Source: Deltaproteobacteria bacterium (GTDB lineage: Bacteria; Desulfobacterota; Desulfobaccia; Desulfobaccales; 0-14-0-80-60-11). From it: 26,034 nt of DNA. Within the stretch, counting starts at the first letter, position 1; each line of letters opens with the position of its first letter. The notes below the pieces were generated by a model, which was not told the origin of the DNA, ran no database searches, and saw nothing but the letters and a program-made list of their open reading frames with translations. Location of the stretch: NCBI GenBank assembly GCA_023381945.1, contig JAMCQY010000365.1, forward strand, positions 1 to 26,034. Direction: 5' to 3'. Positions 14,643 through 22,591 of this stretch are shown here, one piece after another. The position numbers and the translations under genes were made by a program.

Positions 14643-15020
14643 AAGTTCAGCCCTGCTTTTTTGATCTGCATGACATTTTTTCACCGCCAGGGCGGCAATG
14701 GCGCGGTAACCCACGGCGCGGGGAGGAAGGGTCGTTGCGCCGCCGGCTCCCATGATTACAGGTTTCACCGGCTGGCCGGGAATAGTTTCCAAAAAGTGCC
14801 CGGATAGCTTGCACCTGGACTCGGAGAGTTCGAGATCACCAACGCCTTCGGGAAACTCGGGGGAGATAATTACTACCCGGGCATCGCTCATCTGTCTGCC
14901 AGGCCCGAGCCTCTCCGGCATCGGAGCGTGGAGCCAGGCCTTCCCGGCGTAAATTCCGGCGGTGGGCCCTTTGGTCCCGCCGCCAATGATCAGGTCATAT
15001 TCCCAAATTGGTATGTACAC
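14643..15020 (-). pseudogene. Degraded thioredoxin reductase (trxB remnant)
   Basis: The 126 codons before bamD read as a decayed TrxB N-terminal half. YDLIIGGGTKG, TAGIYAGKA, ERLGPGRQM and FPEGVGDLELSE align with the FAD-binding start of thioredoxin reductases. After a gap of about 30 residues, VIMGAGGATTLPP and RAVGYRAIAAL correspond to the segment leading into the CxxC site. Where an intact enzyme has YCAICDG, this one has YRAIAAL, so both redox cysteines are gone. The NADPH domain and the C-terminal FAD part are absent. The GTG at 15020 is 7 bases after the trxA stop, as expected for a former trxA-trxB operon. The frame runs on into bamD without a stop. Confidence 0.75.
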
Positions 15021-15027
15021 CCATAGG

Positions 15028-15351
15028 TTAGAGAGCTTTTTTTAGGGCATTCTCGATAATTGAACGGGAAACTGCACCGGTGATCTGCTCCACCACCTGG
15101 CCGCTTTTGAAGATGATGAGGGTGGGAATCGCCCGGATACCATATTTAGCGGGAGTCTTAGCATTTTCGTCGACGTTCATCTTCGCCACTTTGACCTTAC
15201 CGGCATAATCCCGAGCCAGTTCTTCCACCACCGGAGCAATAGCCCGGCAAGGGCCACACCAGGCCGCCCAAAAATCAACCATGGCCGGAATATCCGCTTT
15301 TAAAATTTCGGCTTCGAATTCAGCGTCGCTCACTTGCAGGGGTTCAGACAT
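15028..15351 (-). CDS. trxA: Thioredoxin
   Basis: A 107-residue classical thioredoxin that reduces protein disulfides in the cytoplasm. The active site is WCGPC (in VDFWAAWCGPCRAIAP), and the cis-proline lies in IRAIPTLIIF. The glycine-rich turn near the C-terminus (QVVEQITGAVS) and the length are typical. The start at ATG 15351 (MSEPLQVSD) is preceded by AGGAGGG 5 bases away. A further upstream in-frame ATG at 15381 would put this ribosome site inside the gene, so it is rejected. It is the first gene of a unit with the trxB remnant and bamD. Because the adjacent reductase is destroyed, its reductant must come from another locus. Confidence 0.95.
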   Translation of the reverse strand: MSEPLQVSDAEFEAEILKADIPAMVDFWAAWCGPCRAIAPVVEELARDYAGKVKVAKMNVDENAKTPAKYGIRAIPTLIIFKSGQVVEQITGAVSRSIIENALKKAL

Positions 15352-15389
15352 CTTTCCCTCCTGAGTTGAAATGGGCAACAATCAGGTAA

Positions 15390-15418
15390 ATTTTCGTCAT
15401 TTTCGGCGCTTTTGTCAA
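15390..15418 (-). promoter_or_regulatory. Candidate sigma70 promoter of trxA
   Basis: On the minus strand a perfect TTGACA (15418-15413) is followed after 17 bases by GAAAAT (15395-15390, 4 of 6). The predicted start is about 30 bases before the trxA ATG. Confidence 0.55.
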
Positions 15419-15546
15419 CGACTTTTCCTAAGGTTGACCCAACCACGGCAATCAATCATATACTGGGCCGAAGCCCAGATTCAGAGCTAAGTAGAGTGGC
15501 GTAGTCCGGCCCCGGCAAGATTGGCATAAAAAATTAGCTTAAATTC

Positions 15547-15575
15547 TTGAGGCATGATATATGGTTATGCATAAT
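15547..15575 (+). promoter_or_regulatory. Candidate sigma70 promoter of the glycosyltransferase-like gene
   Basis: TTGAGG (15547-15552) and CATAAT (15570-15575) are separated by exactly 17 bases, 38 bases before the GTG start. Confidence 0.5.
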
Positions 15576-15612
15576 TTATGACATAGGATCATTTGCATAT
15601 TAAAGGTCTGTT

Positions 15613-17112
15613 GTGATTTTTAAAGAAATAAAAATTAGTTATACGTTTATTTTTTTAGTGATCCTCTCAATTTATGCCGCTTTTACTGCACCATTCTTAA
15701 GCTCCGGTCTAATATCCAACGACTCCCATGGTGTCATTAACTGTGTCAATAACCTGGTTAACTATGGCAATTATGTACCATCAAGACCTCCCGGACACCC
15801 TTCTTCTGAAATTTATTTATTTCTGCCTTTATCATTGTTTTTAAAGGGTGCCTTTAATAGGCCATTTGATTGGTTCACTTACAACTGTATCCAATATATC
15901 GGGGGTATTTTCACCTTACTGATATTTTTTATATTAATGAAGAAGTTAACGGCCGACAGGATACGAGTTGCCTTTGGCTCTCTTACTCTGGCCTTGTCTA
16001 CGGGTTACCTCTGCAACAGTATTGATGGAGGAGAATTCATCTTTTCGCTGGGGTGCTTCCTCGCGGCAATATATCTTGTAATCAAGCCACCTAAAATTGC
16101 TGCGAAAGGAAGCTACTCCATCTGGGTCCCGATTCTGTTGGCGCTGGGGACAGGATTCAGACCCGAACTAATTCTTAGCGTTGGTTGTTTCTATGCGATA
16201 TTATTTTATTTACAGCCCTATAAAAAAGTTTTTTTAAAAAATCTCTTTCTGCAATCTATCTTTATCCTTTTAGTTTGGCTGCCGGTTCTTTGGGGAGGTC
16301 GTCGAATGCAGCCTCCCTTCGCCTTGGAACAAAATTTCCTCGCAAGGTTCGTATCAGTAACCTATAAAATTTTTTTTAGCGCCTTCTCGCTTCCCGTATT
16401 TATTGTTCTCTGCTTCATTTTCTATCTCGGGGTCAGGAAATTATATGACGATCGGCAAACGCTTCAACCCTCTAATCTTTTTATTATTTATTTATCTATC
16501 TCTGCTATAGTTATTAATTTTGCAGCTAATTTTTACTACCCGGCAAAAACTGACTTTTTTCTCATCACAGTACCATTTTTTATTGTTCTCGCCTCATCTT
16601 TTGATTCAAGATATTGGCTCACTATCTTGCTGATTGCTACTGTTATTTCTACCGTTATTACTATTGATGTAATGGAGAATCGCAAATTCGTTGGTCCCAT
16701 ACTCAAGGAAAGTTATTATCGAACTTTCTTGTCGAATAAATCGAAGTATAAATTAAAATATTTATCATCGGTTTTTAGTAGAACCTTTGAAGGGAAGAAA
16801 ATTATTGTTGTCTTAGATTGCTGGAGATGGGATCTAGATTATAATATTAATGAAAAAAACCAACTTATTCCATTACAAAAGGAGGAAGCTTCTGATAATT
16901 GGGTTTATAGAAGAACGGGGACGGAAAAAGCCGAGATATTCTTGCCCAGGGAAAGTCTGAATAATTTGGCTCTTTTCAGATTATACGCCGATGAAGGCTA
17001 TAAAATCTTCGCCGACCGGCTAGTCTTAAAACGAACCTTCTTTCGCCATCAAATATTTCAAGAGTTACCGGATGAGATAAAATTATCAGGGGTCACCTTC
17101 CACGTTTTTTAA
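15613..17112 (+). CDS. Integral membrane glycosyltransferase-like protein (GT-C / PMT-like)
   Basis: A 499-residue protein with about ten membrane segments in residues 1-355 and a soluble C-terminal part of about 130 residues. The first extracytoplasmic loop holds SNDSHGV (D37) followed by NYVPSRPPGHP. An acidic residue here and the RPPGHP segment recall GT-C glycosyltransferases of the ArnT/PMT group, which use polyprenyl-phosphate sugars outside the inner membrane. The family call is by overall pattern only. It starts with GTG at 15613, with AAAGG 6 bases upstream. It is much more AT-rich than all neighbours and stands alone between two minus-strand housekeeping units, so horizontal transfer is likely. 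Confidence 0.6.
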   Translation: MIFKEIKISYTFIFLVILSIYAAFTAPFLSSGLISNDSHGVINCVNNLVNYGNYVPSRPPGHPSSEIYLFLPLSLFLKGAFNRPFDWFTYNCIQYIGGIFTLLIFFILMKKLTADRIRVAFGSLTLALSTGYLCNSIDGGEFIFSLGCFLAAIYLVIKPPKIAAKGSYSIWVPILLALGTGFRPELILSVGCFYAILFYLQPYKKVFLKNLFLQSIFILLVWLPVLWGGRRMQPPFALEQNFLARFVSVTYKIFFSAFSLPVFIVLCFIFYLGVRKLYDDRQTLQPSNLFIIYLSISAIVINFAANFYYPAKTDFFLITVPFFIVLASSFDSRYWLTILLIATVISTVITIDVMENRKFVGPILKESYYRTFLSNKSKYKLKYLSSVFSRTFEGKKIIVVLDCWRWDLDYNINEKNQLIPLQKEEASDNWVYRRTGTEKAEIFLPRESLNNLALFRLYADEGYKIFADRLVLKRTFFRHQIFQELPDEIKLSGVTFHVF

Positions 17113-17188
17113 CCCGTTGCTCTTCTCCCGTTTTGGTCCTAAGGCCCCCCTGCGTTTTCCCTTGGAGATAGCTGCAGTGCCCTCATAA

Positions 17189-17222
17189 AAAAAGCCTGAT
17201 CCATTCGGACCAGGCTTTTGCT
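17189..17222. terminator. Bidirectional terminator
   Basis: AAAAGCCTGATCC pairs with GGACCAGGCTTTT (one mismatch) around ATTC. It lies between the converging glycosyltransferase-like gene and metF and can serve both. Confidence 0.85.
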
Positions 17223-17248
17223 TATGCACTTATTGTTGCCCGCTTAGT

Positions 17249-18193
17249 TTAATCCGCCTCCACCTCCGGCCGGGGCAGCAGGCCGGCGGCCTTGACGATC
17301 TCCGGGACATGGTCTTCCCATTCGATGGCCATCAGGTGGATGCCGGCGACACCCTTCATCGCCAGGCACTCCTGGATCTGCTCCACCGCGATCTTGATGC
17401 CTTCCGCGGCCACTTTGTCTTTGGGCACGCCTTTGAGGCGGGTGATGTAATGGTCGGGCACATCCAGGCCGGGGACGAATTTCTTCATATAGTTCGCCAT
17501 ACCCACGGATTTCAGCGGGGTGATGCCGGCCATGATATAGCATTTCTCGGTGAGGCCCATGTCATTGGCCATCTCCATGAATTTCCGGAAGCGCTCCATA
17601 TTATAGATGCACTGGGTCTGAATGAACTGGACCCCGGCGGCGATCTTCTTACCCATGCGCACCACCCGGAACTCCTGGGGGTCGGCGAAAGGGTTGGCCG
17701 CGGCGCCGATAAACATTCGGGGCCGGCCCTGACACTCGGTGCCGCTCACCATCTTGCCCTCATCCCGCATGTTCTTCAGCGTGTGGGCCAACATGATGGA
17801 GTCCATATCGTGGACGTTCTTGGCCTGGGGGTTGTCACCGAAGGACTGGTGGTCGCCGGTCAGGCAGAGGAGGTTCTTAATCCCCAAAGCGGCGGCGCCC
17901 AGAATGTTGCTCTGGAGACCGATGCGGTTCATGTCCCGGGTAACCATCTGCATCACCGGCTCCTGGCCCATCTCCAAGAGGAGCTTGGCGGCGGCCATGG
18001 AGCAAAAACGCACCACCGCGGTCTGGTTGTCGGTGACATTCACTGCATCAACATTGCCCTTCAAGAAACTGGCCTTGTGCCGGAAATGCTCGACGTCGCA
18101 CCCCCGAGGCGGACCGCATTCACCGGTTACAGCCTTCTGGCCGGATTTGAAAATTTTTTCCAGTTTGCTTCCCGCGGAATATTCGGCGGTCAT
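17249..18193 (-). CDS. metF: Methylene-tetrahydrofolate reductase, MetF subunit
   Basis: A 314-residue protein of the FAD-dependent 5,10-methylene-THF reductase family. It interconverts methylene-THF and methyl-THF, the last step of the methyl branch of the Wood-Ljungdahl pathway before the corrinoid protein. Family features are the TGECGPPRGCDVEHF start, NVTDNQTAVVRFCSMAAA, LCLTGDHQSFGDN and VQFIQTQCIYN; MAGITPLKS contributes to the barrel. The start at ATG 18193 (MTAEYSAGSK) overlaps the metV stop by 4 bases (ATGA). Together with metV this is the two-subunit MetVF arrangement of acetogens and sulfate reducers rather than stand-alone MetF of methionine synthesis. Confidence 0.9.
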   Translation of the reverse strand: MTAEYSAGSKLEKIFKSGQKAVTGECGPPRGCDVEHFRHKASFLKGNVDAVNVTDNQTAVVRFCSMAAAKLLLEMGQEPVMQMVTRDMNRIGLQSNILGAAALGIKNLLCLTGDHQSFGDNPQAKNVHDMDSIMLAHTLKNMRDEGKMVSGTECQGRPRMFIGAAANPFADPQEFRVVRMGKKIAAGVQFIQTQCIYNMERFRKFMEMANDMGLTEKCYIMAGITPLKSVGMANYMKKFVPGLDVPDHYITRLKGVPKDKVAAEGIKIAVEQIQECLAMKGVAGIHLMAIEWEDHVPEIVKAAGLLPRPEVEAD

Positions 18194-18861
18194 TGTTTCA
18201 ACTCCTCTCGTATCGTAGTGCGCAGGCCGCCGTCGCGGCTGGTGGACCAATTCTTATATAACTGCACTTCGGTGAGCTTGTGCAGCTCACCCAAATTTTT
18301 CAGGCGGTCGTAAATGAGCTGCCAGATGCAGGGGATGCTGCCCTTGCCCACTTCGCAGATACCCTGGCTGGAGCCGCCGCAGGGGCCGTTGAGCAGTTGC
18401 TTGGCGCACCGGGTAACGGGGCAGAGGCCGCCGAAATTACCGATGATGCAGCTGCCGCAGGCCTGGCAGTATTCCTTCCAGACGCCGTGTTCGACCGCGC
18501 CGCCAATACTGGTGGTATTGAGCCCGGGATAAACCCTGAGGTAGGGATAGCGGGCGGCGCAATACTGCGGCCCGACGCTGCAGGCAATGGAGACAATGGC
18601 GTCGGCGTCGGCCACCAAATCGTCCAGGGGCTCGATGTATTCGGGGTCACACTGCCGTTCGCAGGTATATTCCTTCACCTCTAATTCGTTGCCGGCGGCC
18701 TTGCGGGCGATCCGTAATTCTGAGGCCAGGATGGCCACTTCCTTTTCCCCCCCCGCACAACAGACGGTGACGCAGCCTTTGCAGCCAGCCACCACTATCT
18801 TCTTAAAATCCTTGACCATGTCGAGGATTTCTGCCAGCGGTTTTGATTCCGCAATAACCAT
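18190..18861 (-). CDS. metV: MetV, cysteine-rich methylene-THF reductase partner
   Basis: A 223-residue protein of the MetF C-terminal-like (MetV) family. It has 16 cysteines: C27, C30, C34, C35 (CKGCVTVCC), C67, C71, C94, C101, and the C-terminal block C132-C178 (YCQACGSC, LCPVTRCAKQLLNGPCGG, GICE, PCIW). The LCPVTRCAK...NGPCGG signature is diagnostic. MetV is needed for MetF activity in acetogens and carries metal centres, at least a zinc and probably Fe-S clusters. The start at ATG 18861 has GGAGG 7-8 bases upstream. It is the first gene of the metV-metF operon, under a perfect -35 box about 200 bases upstream. Confidence 0.9.
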   Translation of the reverse strand: MVIAESKPLAEILDMVKDFKKIVVAGCKGCVTVCCAGGEKEVAILASELRIARKAAGNELEVKEYTCERQCDPEYIEPLDDLVADADAIVSIACSVGPQYCAARYPYLRVYPGLNTTSIGGAVEHGVWKEYCQACGSCIIGNFGGLCPVTRCAKQLLNGPCGGSSQGICEVGKGSIPCIWQLIYDRLKNLGELHKLTEVQLYKNWSTSRDGGLRTTIREELKQ

Positions 18862-19053
18862 AAGGTTCCTCCTCTCCCATTAATCCGGAGCAAAAAAAAA
18901 GTACCGCCGTCTTCCCCTCACTTTTTCTAAAAACTCAGTGCGGGACACCCCGGCTTTGGCTGGCGCGGGGTATGGAAATTCTTAGGTTACTGGCCGAACC
19001 TTGAAAATTCAAGCAGGAACGGCGCTTGTAAGATTTGTACTTCTATTCACTTA

Positions 19054-19082
19054 ATCTTATTGCGAAACAAAGGGGTTGTCAA
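19054..19082 (-). promoter_or_regulatory. Candidate promoter of metVF
   Basis: Minus-strand TTGACA (19082-19077) and TAAGAT (19059-19054), 17-base spacer. The predicted transcript has a leader of about 185 bases before metV, with a GC-rich hairpin candidate (CCCCG...CGGGG, near 18944-18966). Confidence 0.6.
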
Positions 19083-19136
19083 ATATAAAAATCCGCCGGA
19101 ATTTTGCCGCTCTAGGTTTGGAGAGTAAAAAAATTA

Positions 19137-19164
19137 TTGACAAACCTATCCCCGGTCGTTTAAA
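19137..19164 (+). promoter_or_regulatory. Candidate promoter of fhs
   Basis: TTGACA (19137-19142) and TTTAAA (19159-19164), 16-base spacer. It is back-to-back with the metVF promoter; the two -35 boxes are about 54 bases apart. The leader before fhs is about 145 bases and contains an ATG-TGA start-stop (19174-19179) after a GGGGG run. Confidence 0.5.
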
Positions 19165-19317
19165 AGGGGGACTATGTGAAAAAAAGTATGAGCCCTGGCG
19201 TGAGTCCATCTATAAAGGAGGATTCTGCCGAGGGTATACTTTGCAATTAACCCCGGTCATTTCTTGGTGTCCGGAAATAGCCAGCAAACACAATACCTTA
19301 AGGAGGCTAGGTCTATT

Positions 19318-21102
19318 ATGGCGAAGTACGATCCGGTTAAACAGAAGGACTGGCAGATTGCCGAGATCGCCGAAGCGGAGATGATCCCCTTTGACGATAT
19401 GTGCGATAAGCTGGGCATTCCCAAAGAAGAGCGCATCCCTCATGGCCAAAAGATCGGCCGCGTCGATTACATGAAGTGCCTGGAGCGCCTGAAAAGCAAA
19501 CCCGACGGCAAGTACATCGAAGTCACCGCCATCACCCCCACTCCCCTGGGGGAAGGTAAATCCACCACCTCCTTGGGCCTGATCGAAGGCCTGGGCGCCC
19601 GGGGCATGAACGTGGGCGGCGCGCTGCGCCAGCCCTCCGGCGGCCCCACCATGAACATCAAGGGCACCGCGGCCGGCGGCGGTATTTCGCTCTTGATCCC
19701 CATGACCGAGTTCTCCCTGGGCCTCACCGGTGACATCAACAACATCATGAACGCCCACAATTTGGCCATGGTGGCCGCCACTTCCCGTCTGCAGCACGAA
19801 TTCAACTACGACGACGCCCAGTTGGCCAAACGGAACCTGAAGCGCCTGAACATCGACCCCAAGAACTTTGAAATGGGCTGGATCATGGACTTCTGCGCCC
19901 AGGCGCTGCGCAATATCACCATTGGCCGCGGCGGCAAGATGGACGGCTTCCTGATGGATTCCAGATTCGGCATTGCCGTCTCCTCCGAAGTCATGGCCAT
20001 CCTGTCCATTTTCAACGGCCTGGCGGACCTCAGGAAACGGCTGAACGAAATCACCGTGTGCTACGACAAGAAGGGCAACCCCATCACCACCGGCGACCTG
20101 GAAGTAGGCAATGCCATGACCGCCTGGATGGTGCCCTCCATCAACCCCACTCTGATGCAGAGCGTTGAGAAGCAGCCTGTCTTCGTGCACGCCGGCCCCT
20201 TCGCCAACATCGCCGTTGGACAAAGCTCCATCGTCGCCGACCAGGTCGGCTTGAAGCTCTTTGACTACCACGTCACCGAGTCCGGCTTCGGCGCCGACAT
20301 CGGCTTTGAGAAGTTCTGGAACGTCAAATGCCGCTTCAGCGGTCTTATTCCTCACGTGTCGGTGCTCACCGCCACCGTGCGCGGCCTCAAGCACCACGGG
20401 GTCAACGCCGGCGCCCTGCCGTGCCCTCCGGGCAAACCGGTCCCCAAAGAGTACTTCGAAGCCACCAAAGAGAACTTCAAATGGCTGGAAGACGGCGTGC
20501 AGAATGCCGTGCACCACGTCCGCACCATCAAGAAAGCAGGCATCAAGCCGGTGGTGTGCATCAATGCCTTCCATTTCGACTCCAAGGAAGAGCATGACCT
20601 GATCCGGCGGGCCTGCGAGGCCGAAGGCGCCCGGGTGGCAGTATCCAAGCATTGGCAGTTCGGCGGCGAAGGCGCCCTGGAATTTGCCGACGCGGTCATC
20701 GATGCCTGCAAAGAGAAACCGGAATTTAAATTCCTCTATCCCAACGAGATGCCGCTGCGGCAGCGCGTTGAAACCATCGCCAAAGAAGTCTACGGCGCCG
20801 ACGGCGTGGACTTCGCCCCCGAAGCCGTGGCCAAGGCCAAGAAGTTCGAGTCGGATCCCAAGTACAACGAATACACCACCATGATGGTCAAAACCCACCT
20901 GTCCCTGACCGCCGATCCCACCCGGAAAGGCACCCCCAAGGGCTGGCGGCTGCCGGTGCGCGACTTCTTGATCTACAGCGGCGCCAAATTCATCTGCCCG
21001 GTGTGCGGCGCCATCTCCCTGATGCCCGGCACCTCCTCCGACCCGGCCTACCGCCGTGTCGACGTGGATGTCAAGACCGGCAAAGTCACCGGCCTGTTCT
21101 AA
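19318..21102 (+). CDS. fhs: Formate-tetrahydrofolate ligase
   Basis: A 594-residue enzyme that forms 10-formyl-THF from formate, THF and ATP in the cytoplasm, and can run in reverse during acetate oxidation. The nucleotide-binding motif is [13 protein letters not shown] (residues 73-85). [30 protein letters not shown] and [15 protein letters not shown] are strongly conserved blocks. It is about 35 residues longer than the common 555-560. The C-terminus is [16 protein letters not shown], where many family members lack the CPVC pair, then the usual GKVTGLF end. The start at ATG 19318 (MAKYDPVKQ) follows AAGGAGG by 11 bases. It is divergent from metVF and ends at a strong terminator. Confidence 0.95.
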   Translation: MAKYDPVKQKDWQIAEIAEAEMIPFDDMCDKLGIPKEERIPHGQKIGRVDYMKCLERLKSKPDGKYIEVTAITPTPLGEGKSTTSLGLIEGLGARGMNVGGALRQPSGGPTMNIKGTAAGGGISLLIPMTEFSLGLTGDINNIMNAHNLAMVAATSRLQHEFNYDDAQLAKRNLKRLNIDPKNFEMGWIMDFCAQALRNITIGRGGKMDGFLMDSRFGIAVSSEVMAILSIFNGLADLRKRLNEITVCYDKKGNPITTGDLEVGNAMTAWMVPSINPTLMQSVEKQPVFVHAGPFANIAVGQSSIVADQVGLKLFDYHVTESGFGADIGFEKFWNVKCRFSGLIPHVSVLTATVRGLKHHGVNAGALPCPPGKPVPKEYFEATKENFKWLEDGVQNAVHHVRTIKKAGIKPVVCINAFHFDSKEEHDLIRRACEAEGARVAVSKHWQFGGEGALEFADAVIDACKEKPEFKFLYPNEMPLRQRVETIAKEVYGADGVDFAPEAVAKAKKFESDPKYNEYTTMMVKTHLSLTADPTRKGTPKGWRLPVRDFLIYSGAKFICPVCGAISLMPGTSSDPAYRRVDVDVKTGKVTGLF

Positions 21103-21108
21103 ATAAAT

Positions 21109-21129
21109 GTAGGATGCGTCCTGCGCATC
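21109..21129. repeat. Short GTAG-footed palindrome
   Basis: GTAGGATGCG-TCCTG-CGCATC: a 6-base stem (GATGCG/CGCATC) with a GTAG start, 6 bases after the fhs stop. It may be a divergent REP half. Confidence 0.35.
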
Positions 21130-21141
21130 AAATAAAAACCC

Positions 21142-21186
21142 AACCGGCTTCCCTAGATCTAATTCCGGGGAAGCCGGTTCTTTCAT
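21142..21186 (+). terminator. Terminator of fhs
   Basis: AACCGGCTTCCC (21142-21153) pairs perfectly with GGGAAGCCGGTT (21168-21179), followed by CTTTCATT. Confidence 0.8.
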
Positions 21187-21189
21187 TGG

Positions 21190-21414
21190 ATTTTTGGTAG
21201 CATAGGCTTTCCAGCCTGTGCAATGTCGTCTTAAGGTGGGGCGGGCCTCAATGCTCGCCAACACGGTTCGTCCTGTGCAGCAAAAATGGCGCGTGAGACA
21301 TAATCTACAAACGCCGGAGGCCTGCGCCACTCGATGTAACTTTCCCCAACCGTCACCCGTAGTCTCGAGGGCTTTTTCACTGAAAACTGAAAACTGACCA
21401 CTGATAACTGCTTT
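21190..21414. repeat. Patchwork of short dispersed repeats between fhs and nfnA
   Basis: No gene is visible. The region has GGCTTTCCAGCCTGTGC (from about 21206), GCCGGAGGCCTGCGCCAC (from 21314) and a CTGAAAACTGAAAACTGA run (21380-21397). All look like short dispersed intergenic repeats rather than unique sequence. Confidence 0.45.
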
Positions 21415-21430
21415 TGTGATATTTATCACT
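21415..21430. promoter_or_regulatory. CRP/FNR-like site upstream of nfnA
   Basis: TGTGATATTTATCACT matches TGTGA-N6-TCACA at 9 of 10 positions, with a palindromic GTGATA/TATCAC core. It is 272 bases before nfnA, rather far, so a role is uncertain. Confidence 0.35.
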
Positions 21431-21593
21431 TGCGTCTTTCTCCTCTACCGTGGTAAAAAACATAGGATATATAGGAGACCCAGGCTGGCCCGGCCATGGC
21501 AGTTATTGGCAATAACAGGGTGGCAAAGGCTTTCCATGTAAATGGAGAGCAGGCGCCCTCGCCTGCAATACAGCCGCTGTTCTCCATAAAACC

Positions 21594-21662
21594 TTCACAG
21601 GCCAAAGACCTAGGCCTTCACAGGCCGGAGGCCCAGGTTTTCACAGGCCAGAGGCCTGCGCT
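21594..21662. repeat. Three tandem 23-base repeats
   Basis: TTCACAGGCC begins at 21594, 21617 and 21640, an exact 23-base period. The copies diverge in their second halves; copies 2 and 3 share the GGAGGCC/AGAGGCC motif. The array ends 40 bases before nfnA. Confidence 0.75.
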
Positions 21663-21701
21663 ACTAAATGTTAATTATTTCTCGAAGTGAGGAGAGGGTC
21701 T

Positions 21702-22571
21702 ATGTTTGAAATAGTGGAACGCTCGGAAATGGCCCAGGGGACGGTGATCAGCAACTGGATCAAGGCCCCCAAGATCGCCGCCAAGGCCAAGCCGGGACAG
21801 TTTGTCATCCTGCGGGCCAATGAGACCGGGGAGCGCATTCCCTTGACCATGGCGGACACCGACCCGGCCAAGGGTCTGATCAACATCATTTATGCGGTGG
21901 TGGGCAAGAGCACGGCCCTGTTCAAGACTCTGCAGGTGGGGCAGCATTACCAGGACGTCATCGGCCCCCTGGGGCGCCCCACCCACCTGGAAAAGGTCGG
22001 CAAGGTTATCTGCGTGGGCGGGGGCACTGGTGTGGCAGTGTTGCATCCCATAACCCGGGGCCTGAAACAGGCCGGCAATCATGTCTTCTCGGTCATCGGA
22101 GCCCGCACTAAGGATCTGTTAATCCTGGAAGACAAAATGAAAGACGCCTCCAATGAGCTGATGGTCTGCACCGACGACGGCTCTTACGGCCACCATGGTT
22201 TCGTCACCGACAAATTGAAGGAAACCCTGGAAAAGCATCGGGATATCGGCCTGGCCGTATGCATCGGGCCGGTGCCCATGATGAAATTCTGCTGCAAAAT
22301 GACCAAGGAATACGGGGTCAAGACCCTGGTGAGCCTCAATCCCATCATGGTGGACGGCACCGGCATGTGCGGCTGCTGCCGGGTGAGCGTCGGCGGCGAG
22401 ATGAAATTCGCCTGCGTGGATGGCCCGGAGTTTGACGGCCACGCCACCGACTTTGAAGAGCTGACCCTGCGGCTCAGGGCTTACTGCACTGAGGAAAAGC
22501 TCTCCATGGACCAGTTCATGAACGCGCCAACCACCTGTTCTTGCGGGACCCCCGGTTCCCTGCCCAAATAG
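21702..22571 (+). CDS. nfnA: NfnA-like FAD/NAD-binding subunit (NADH-dependent ferredoxin:NADP oxidoreductase)
   Basis: A 289-residue protein of the ferredoxin-NADP reductase/dihydroorotate dehydrogenase electron-transfer family. The FAD-binding segment is ERIPLTMAD (residues 44-52), and the NAD-binding loop is CVGGGTGVAVLHPI (104-117). C-terminal cysteines C223, C226/C227 and C238 in GMCGCCRV...FACVDGP would hold the [2Fe-2S] cluster. With the next gene it should form NfnAB, which couples NADH, NADPH and ferredoxin by electron bifurcation. It starts at ATG 21702 after GAGGAGAGG. It is followed by nfnB after 20 bases. A sulfide dehydrogenase (SudBA) function is the main alternative. Confidence 0.85.
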   Translation: MFEIVERSEMAQGTVISNWIKAPKIAAKAKPGQFVILRANETGERIPLTMADTDPAKGLINIIYAVVGKSTALFKTLQVGQHYQDVIGPLGRPTHLEKVGKVICVGGGTGVAVLHPITRGLKQAGNHVFSVIGARTKDLLILEDKMKDASNELMVCTDDGSYGHHGFVTDKLKETLEKHRDIGLAVCIGPVPMMKFCCKMTKEYGVKTLVSLNPIMVDGTGMCGCCRVSVGGEMKFACVDGPEFDGHATDFEELTLRLRAYCTEEKLSMDQFMNAPTTCSCGTPGSLPK

Positions 22572-22591
22572 TAATATTGAGGAGAAACGAT

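Noticed and set aside
13908..15020. A single 370-residue protein with a Rossmann-like N-terminus and BamD C-terminus
   Set aside because: The BamD part has its own signal peptide and lipid-box cysteine beginning at 14642, which would be useless in the middle of a protein. The upstream part is a damaged TrxB.
17309..18313. A 334-codon plus-strand frame opposite metF
   Set aside because: It is a shadow of metF/metV, whose family signatures are clear on the minus strand.
19210..21429. A 739-codon open frame on the minus strand opposite fhs
   Set aside because: It is the antisense shadow of the strongly conserved fhs gene. Its composition (rich in H, G, V, D) is typical of such shadows, and no family features are visible.
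21594..21662. Tandem repeats as a possible CRISPR array
   Set aside because: Copies are directly adjacent with no spacers, are only three in number, and no cas genes are present.
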